Positions 59,201 through 64,000 of a stretch of 64,000 nt of DNA are shown here, piece by piece; position 1 is the stretch's first letter; each line of letters starts with the position of its first letter. The notes beneath the pieces were generated by a model that saw only the letters and a list, made by a program, of their open reading frames with translations, made no database searches and was not told where the DNA came from. The stretch is taken from positions 11,410,344-11,474,343 of the forward strand of contig JABAKD010000019.1 of assembly GCA_012845835.1 (NCBI GenBank), read 5' to 3'. Source of the stretch: Undaria pinnatifida. Its lineage: Eukaryota; Sar; Phaeophyceae; Laminariales; Alariaceae. A program made the translations under genes and the position numbers.

Positions 59201-62200
59201 ATGGCAAATGGCGAAGTACGCCAGCCAATTGACGTTAGTTTCCCTCAAATGCTACACTGCGCTGTAGCTGTAAGGGGAGTCGCCGACCTATATCCTTAAT
59301 GAGGACACACAACCCGTAATACGCGCGATCGGAGTATCACACACAGCTTGCAAAGATGAGTTTCGACAAAATCTTCGATCTCACAGCTAGCTGGAGTGTA
59401 TTTTCATTTTTTATAATAATGTAGACATGGCGAGCTCAACAAACACACCGAAACGCAGAAGCCTTGAGAGATTACCCCCGCTTTTTGGGAGACAATGTCC
59501 TTAAAGGTTGGATCATGTTTCCAGTGTGGTACAGTAGTAAATTAGATTAGTTGCCGCAGGCAACTAACTACCTGTAACACCTAAGCCAACTAAAGTAACT
59601 ATCGTACCCTATGGTGTGATATAACACGCACGATAACACCCCCTGTGCTACATTTCAACGCCAATTTTCTCGTAAAGAAAGGGTGGCATACACATCGGAA
59701 AATGCCACCCCTCTCATGAATTCCAAAACCAATTTACTCCTTAAGGTAAGGGGGGTTCATCATCACACGACGAAAATGGCGAGTGTTTCGGGCGGATCTC
59801 GGTCGATATCTTGACTTGAGACGCGTCGCTCGGCGTTCACACGCTCGCCGTAATCGAGAAAATCGGCTGAAAAAAAATGTCCGAGGGGATGTGTTATCGC
59901 GCATCTGCTAAGATAGCCAGCGATTAGTTGTCAGCCAGCTCGGTTTTTCCCACTGCGCGTCCACTGCGCTGCCGGGGTTAGACGGGGAAGAGGTCAAGTC
60001 AGCTATCCCGGAGGATACAGGTATCCCAGAGGACACGCCTTCTCCAGGAGATCCTGCTGCCGTGCCCGTGGCGACGGCGTGGGCCGTGGCGGAGGCAGAC
60101 AGCGGGCAGGACCCCGTCATCGAAGCATTGTCAGCATTCAAATATGTTGTTTGTAACGGGTGGTGTGTTGGCGTGTTCGATGTTCGCCTCGCCGACCACA
60201 CCCTGCGGATTCAGGACCGACGGCAGTTGTTCGAACGGAACAGCCGCGGTTATGACCACGTGGCAACGTGGTGGCCGTTTCCACGGGCGGCCCAGTACGG
60301 TAACGTAGCGGGTGAGGCCGCTACTGGCTACTCGCACTGGTGAAAATATGATGCGTACAAAGGGGTGCCCGATTTTAGAGTCCATCGGAAGAGGCCAGTG
60401 TTACCGCCCTTGTTGCCTCGTTGCCGATCTTACCTCAGATCTGGCATCATATGCCAGGTACTCGTAGGTTTTTTGTTATTGGTGACCTAATCTTGAAGAT
60501 TTTGGCATACGCGAAGGCGTGAGAAGCCGATTTGGCCGCTCTTAACCCTTGCAGAGACGAAGCAAATGCATGCCATACTAATTCCAAGTATATTATCCCA
60601 AAAACCGTGTGTGCAGTTCTGAAGGGGCTACCTCAGTTTTTTCTAAACGTTTTGGAGCCCATGTACGGCGACAAAACGAAGTATAAACGCGGTCTTATCA
60701 TGGTGCTAGCATGCGGCACACAGCAGTGCAAGCCGTGCGCGTGTCTTGCAAGTACTTGCGTTGGAGTTCGACATAAAAAGCGTCGTCAGCTAATCTAAAA
60801 GCCCGGGCTGCTCCGTGTGAAGGATGCTGCAGTAATCGTTAGTTTTATTGGTCACTTTTTCCCTATACTCTATTCAATATAAAGAAAGCCCTCAAACGGT
60901 TAGCATGGACGCTTTTAAACCGGGTATCCCTGTTTATATCGACGTATCAACACCTTGGGCTGTCATTGCTGGCTGCACACGCCTTTGCCGCCATACTGTT
61001 ATATCCAGCCGCTCTATCGTATGTGTCTTGCCTACCGTAGAGCTTCGGCTATTTGTTAGTGTTGATACATGGGACACACTATTTATCGTGTATCAGTATG
61101 ACACGTTGCACATGTAAATATGTGTACAGTACCGTGTGATCAAATCTCTGGCGCTACTGTTTGTGTCAACATCAACAACAAGTTGACCTTCCCATCCACA
61201 TCCACATCCCTAACAGACGGCGGTGCGGCGTACGGGACGGCTAAGGCGGGGATGGGGATCGGGGCGATGGGCGTTATGCACCCCCAGCTGGTCATGCGGA
61301 ACATCATCCCCGTCGTTATGGCGGGTGTGCTAGGGATTTACGGCCTCATCGTCTCGGTTATCTTGCTCGGATCAAGTAAGTTTTGCGATCCTTTCCTTTC
61401 CTTTCCTGTCCTTTGCTGTGTCGATGTTGTTTGTGCTCGCTTGCCTTTGTCACTGCCTTTACCTTGCCTGTGCGTTTTCCTTGCCTTACCGTCGCCTCGC
61501 TTTTTTCTCGCGTTTGCCTTTGCCTTAGCCTTGCACTTGCCTTTTCCTTTGGCTTGCCTCTTTTGCCGTGCCTTTGGCATGCCTGCTTGCTTTTGCTTAG
61601 CGATTGTTTTTAGCTGCGCCATATTCATGCAACATGCAAGGTTCTTGTTCGGGAAGTGCTTCGCTTGAAACCTCGGGGGTGTCGCAGTTTCAAAAGGGGG
61701 AACACTGGCGTTCCTGTGAGCGATAAACAGATACCAAGTACAATGAATTGAAGCTCTTGGAAACTAAAGCAAAGACAATTAGCCACCGCGCCAAGCGACC
61801 GGGTGAGTACTACCGACCAGCCCAAACGGGTTTGTTTTTCAGTCTCGTATCTGTAATGTGTTGTGATGTGTTGCTTGGTTACCGGCATTAACTTGTACCC
61901 CCCCCACCCCCCACCCCGCCCTCCTCCCGCTTGGGTTGTCGTCGCTTGTGTGTGTTTCTCGCGTGGCCCTTTCGGGCTGGATGGCGTGCGGTCTGTGGGT
62001 CGGTCGTATGTGTGGTGTGTCGGTCGGTGCTGTTCCTGGTGACTGGTCTAGTCACGGCGCCTCAGAGCGGAATAACTGTTTACTCGGCGTACACATCATT
62101 TGCGCACCTTGCGGCCGGCATGGCTTGCGGATTGAGGTATGTCCTGTTACTATTTTGATTAGTATACGTACCTTAGACACGGTGGTTGAATAGCACCGGT

Positions 62201-63285
62201 GTGCTGCCAGCCAGAAGTATCGGCGCGGTGTATAGCGGTGACCCGCAGTACATAAGTGCCTCCGCATGCTGCCACGAGTCGTTGTTCCCATCTGTACCAT
62301 GTCAATCGATTTGAAAGGAACTATATCGGGCAGCCGGCACTACTCTGCCAGCACGTTAGAGGGTTCTTTGCTGCGCGTATTACTCGTGTTTTTACCGCGC
62401 TGTTTTCCAAGGCTGGGCTTTGTGGTCGGATAGGGCAGGGTAGTCGGGTAGGGGAGGGTGGTGAGAATTGTAGCGTAGTCGGGGAGGGGAAGGGAATAGG
62501 AGGATAGGCCGGGTACACAGGCTGTAACGGCGGAGATGGGCACTAGAGGCTTATCGAAATATTGCTTCGACCTTCATGGTGCTGGAAGCGTTGGCCGAAA
62601 CGGCTCGCGCCAGCGATTATTGAACGTTGCATGGGTCATTTCCTCGGTATGGAACACAGTCTTCTTCTCTTTCTCCGGGCCATCTTATTTTATCGGTCGT
62701 AAATATGTACAACTGCGAGGGGTACTAGTCTAAGGGCCATATCGAGGTGTAGCGGGAGAGAGGGAGGGAGAGAGAAGAGACACGTGTTCCCCCGGTTCTT
62801 ATCGCGTCATCCCATTGTTTTGCCTGCCCGCAATGGATGCGCTTTTTTTTTTCTCTCTTCTTCCCGCGATGTTCACCCCTCCCCGTCCCCCCTCCCTTCC
62901 TCTCCCCCCCCCTCCCTCTCTCCCTCGCTCCCTTCCTCCCTCCCCCTCTCCTTCCCTCCCTCCCTCCCTCCCCCCCCCCCCCCTCGTTTCCTCATATCTT
63001 CCCCGTTCTTTTGGACTCCTCCGTGTTTATCTGTTCCTCCTCTGTGTGCTGCCGCTGCGAAAAACGATTGAAAATACCCACCCTTAAAAACCTGTGTTTT
63101 TCAGCGGCCTGGCGGCGGGCATGTCGATCGGGATCGTGGGAGACGCCGGCGTACGCGCGATCGGGCAGCAGGAGAAGCTGTTCGTAGGCATGATCCTCAT
63201 CCTCATCTTTGCGGAAGCCTTGGGCCTCTACGGCCTCATCGTAGCGCTCATCCTATCGCAGGCCACCTATGCCTGTGAAACGTAG
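56274..63285 (+). CDS. V-type H+-ATPase proteolipid subunit c (4 exons)
   Basis: Exons 56274-56358, 61217-61375, 62052-62136 and 63105-63285 join with matching phases to a complete protein of 169 aa, the usual length. Donors are GTGAGT, GTAAGT and GTATGT; acceptors are TAACAG, GTCTAG and TTTCAG. The protein starts [20 protein letters not shown] and runs across the first junction as [20 protein letters not shown]. It then has [39 protein letters not shown] and [18 protein letters not shown]. Four membrane helices are visible, and Glu147 in the last helix is the proton-carrying residue. The subunit forms the rotating ring of the V-ATPase in vacuolar and endosomal membranes. Intron 1 is 4.86 kb and loaded with repeats; introns 2 and 3 are 676 and 968 bp. 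The Met at 56274 is the first in frame and leads straight into helix 1. Confidence 0.96.
57640..57835 (+). repeat. Dispersed repeat R2 with internal hairpin
   Basis: A T-run, ATCCTCCGGCGGATG and then GCTCAACCCCTTT, with its complement AAAGGGGTTGAGC about 70 bp further on, are followed by CACTTCCACGTATTTTC and GTGGGTCGATTTAACTC. The hairpin arms are missing from the 10.0-kb copy, which looks like an internal deletion. It lies in V-ATPase intron 1. Confidence 0.8.
57840..57953 (-). CDS. Small conserved ORF of element E1 (copy D, 37 aa)
   Basis: ATG (57953) opens [20 protein letters not shown] and continues 17 codons to TGA at 57840. Its first 15 residues are identical to copy A at 2.1 kb, and it has FYNI like copy B at 14.9 kb. 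It is antisense to the V-ATPase transcript within intron 1. Its function is unknown; translation is not demonstrated. Confidence 0.35.
   Translation of the reverse strand: MSFDEIFDLTAGVYFHFYNIIPVTLAAKIEVTYIPDP
57840..58150 (-). repeat. Element E1, inverted copy in V-ATPase intron 1
   Basis: Read on minus it has the same order as 14.45-14.98 kb: CTGTCAGATTTTGTCCCCCT, GTTTATAGTTTCCGCGCACA, TGTAAGGGGAGTCGCCGACC and then the small ORF. It follows directly after the R2 copy. Confidence 0.8.
58473..58745 (+). mobile_element. tRNA-derived SINE, copy 2
   Basis: The head has an A box region GTGGCGTATCAGG at 58483 and a B box GAGTTCGAGCC at 58528, followed by GCCGAGTGCATACTCG. The body matches the inverted copy at 50.94-51.22 kb through GCGGAAAGCGCGAGAGCGTG, TCGATGAAAAATCGA and GACCACGGC. 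It lies in V-ATPase intron 1, in the sense orientation. The source tRNA was not identified. Confidence 0.75.
58983..58998 (+). repeat. Short telomere-like motif
   Basis: GGTTAGGGTTAGGGT occurs in intron 1 of the V-ATPase gene. It is too short to be more than a candidate for an interstitial telomeric site. Confidence 0.5.
59263..59424 (+). repeat. Element E1, copy C with frameshifted small ORF
   Basis: It is nearly identical to 1994-2147. ATG at 59356 opens [12 protein letters not shown] 4-bp duplication (AGCTAGCT) then shifts the frame to [11 protein letters not shown] and TAG at 59422. This copy shows that the frame is not under obvious constraint everywhere. Confidence 0.75.
59935..60343 (+). 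other. GC-rich open frame of unknown origin in intron 1
   Basis: A frame open for about 135 codons runs to TGA at 60341. It includes [40 protein letters not shown] and [20 protein letters not shown]. Base composition is richer in G+C than the surrounding intron and the residue use is protein-like. I do not recognise a family. It may be a piece of a mobile element or a captured exon. No splice sites joining it to the V-ATPase exons were needed or found. Confidence 0.3.
60344..61216. other. Remainder of V-ATPase intron 1
   Basis: No gene was recognised. Open frames at 60532-60798 and 60848-61117 have no domain resemblance. The intron ends ATCCCTAACAG. Confidence 0.5.
61385..61575 (+). repeat. 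Pyrimidine-rich CCTTT/TTGCC repeats in intron 2
   Basis: CCTTTCCTTTCCTTTCC is followed by degenerate TTGCCTTTGCC units. The minus-strand Lys/Ala/Gly-rich frame is an artefact. Confidence 0.75.
62860..62995 (+). repeat. CT/C-rich low-complexity tract in intron 3
   Basis: CTCCCTCCCT and C-runs occur about 110-240 bp before the exon 4 acceptor. Its plus-strand frames are Pro/Ser/Leu artefacts; the opposite strand would be GA-rich. Confidence 0.8.
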
Positions 63286-64000
63286 AAGGAGGATTTCGAG
63301 GAGCAAAGCCAAAAAGTAGATGGTACGCGAACGCGCGAGTGGGCTGAGCGTGCGGTAATACAACCTTTTTATGTGATTGGGGAGTGCAACAGTGGACGTG
63401 CAACAGCCCTTTTGTGACGGGAGGGAGGGGCGTGGGAGGAGGGGGAAGGGCAGGGATGGTTAATGGTTCCGTCGTGGAGCCCTAAGCCGGCGAGCTTATC
63501 ATGGGGGATTGCTCGCACGCGTGCTATTTTATTGGACTGCTAGGAAGGAAAGAGGGGGGGGGGGGGGGGGGGTCTCGGGCACTAAGAGCAGTCCCTTAAC
63601 CGGGGAGCTCAAACGTTGCCTTCCTCGTGTTGTTTTTTTTTGCGTGTGGTTGCGGTGATTGGGGGTGAGGGAGAAGGGGAGAAGGGGAGAGACGGAGGGG
63701 TTCACCGCGAGTATTCCATGAGCGGTGATCGCTTTCCTTCCTTTAACCCGTGTGGCAAGATAAGAGTGAGGGCTATTATATTGCCACTGGGAATTCTAAA
63801 ATCGAGCTGTTCCCACACACTGTTATTTTATTATTTAAACCCCGTTGCTCTTTTGTTTACACTAAGGGGACACCCCTCACCTGTGAGACGGGGGATTTCG
63901 TTCGAACCTCGTTTTTGATAGCGCGTGCTAGGGTGGTATTAACATACCCAACCCTTTTCGCCATTCACAGCGCATTTATTATCCCCGATTCCAAGTAGTA
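63286..64000. other. 3' flank of the V-ATPase gene
   Basis: The 3' UTR and downstream sequence hold GGGAGGGAGGGG tracts and a G-run of about 18 near 63555. No further gene is recognised before the window ends. Confidence 0.5.

Noticed and set aside
61338-61628. Lys/Ala-rich histone-like frame on minus
   Set aside because: It is a by-product of pyrimidine-rich repeats in V-ATPase intron 2 and overlaps exon 2 antisense.

Overview
The window reads as nuclear DNA from a eukaryote with a large, repeat-rich genome and intron-rich genes. Three genes can be assembled by joining exons at GT-AG sites with matching phase, and no prokaryotic features are seen. Long introns (0.7 to 4.9 kb), degenerate Ty1/copia elements, SINE- and MITE-like repeats and scattered (T)TTAGGG-type telomeric motifs suggest an alga, most likely a stramenopile such as a brown alga. 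That placement is inference; no rRNA or plastid marker is present.

Layout. 1-16.7 kb has no recognisable conventional gene. It holds G-rich arrays, a 460-bp direct duplication, a higher-order tandem array (4.2-5.1 kb), a 12-bp palindromic satellite (11.8-12.5 kb) and several copies of a dispersed element (here E1) that carries a small conserved reading frame. 16.8-23.5 kb is a decayed Ty1/copia retrotransposon. 25.0-25.7 kb holds the last two exons of a predicted two-helix membrane protein on +; its terminal exon is duplicated as a broken copy at 30.1-30.4 kb. Between them lie three and a fraction tandem units with a tRNA-like T-arm (28.7-29.7 kb). A second, smaller copia integrase relic is at 32.6-32.9 kb.

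35.8-42.2 kb (minus) is a six-exon gene for an RsuA/RluB-family rRNA pseudouridine synthase with a long, probably organelle-targeting N-terminus. 42.9-43.7 kb is a TA-flanked, terminal-inverted-repeat DNA element, and 45.3-47.1 kb is a cluster of short MITEs. 47.1-54.5 kb (minus) is a probable Myb/SANT-like coiled-coil protein gene of at least four exons. 56.3-63.3 kb (plus) is a complete four-exon gene for the V-ATPase proteolipid subunit c, with a 4.86-kb first intron full of the same repeats found elsewhere.

The genes do not form a pathway: organelle RNA modification, endomembrane proton pumping and a nuclear DNA-binding-like protein sit side by side. The strongest candidate for something undescribed is E1. 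At least seven related copies keep an initiator or near-initiator codon and a short peptide frame of the form [15 protein letters not shown], including clearly diverged versions that keep the same length and hydrophobic pattern.
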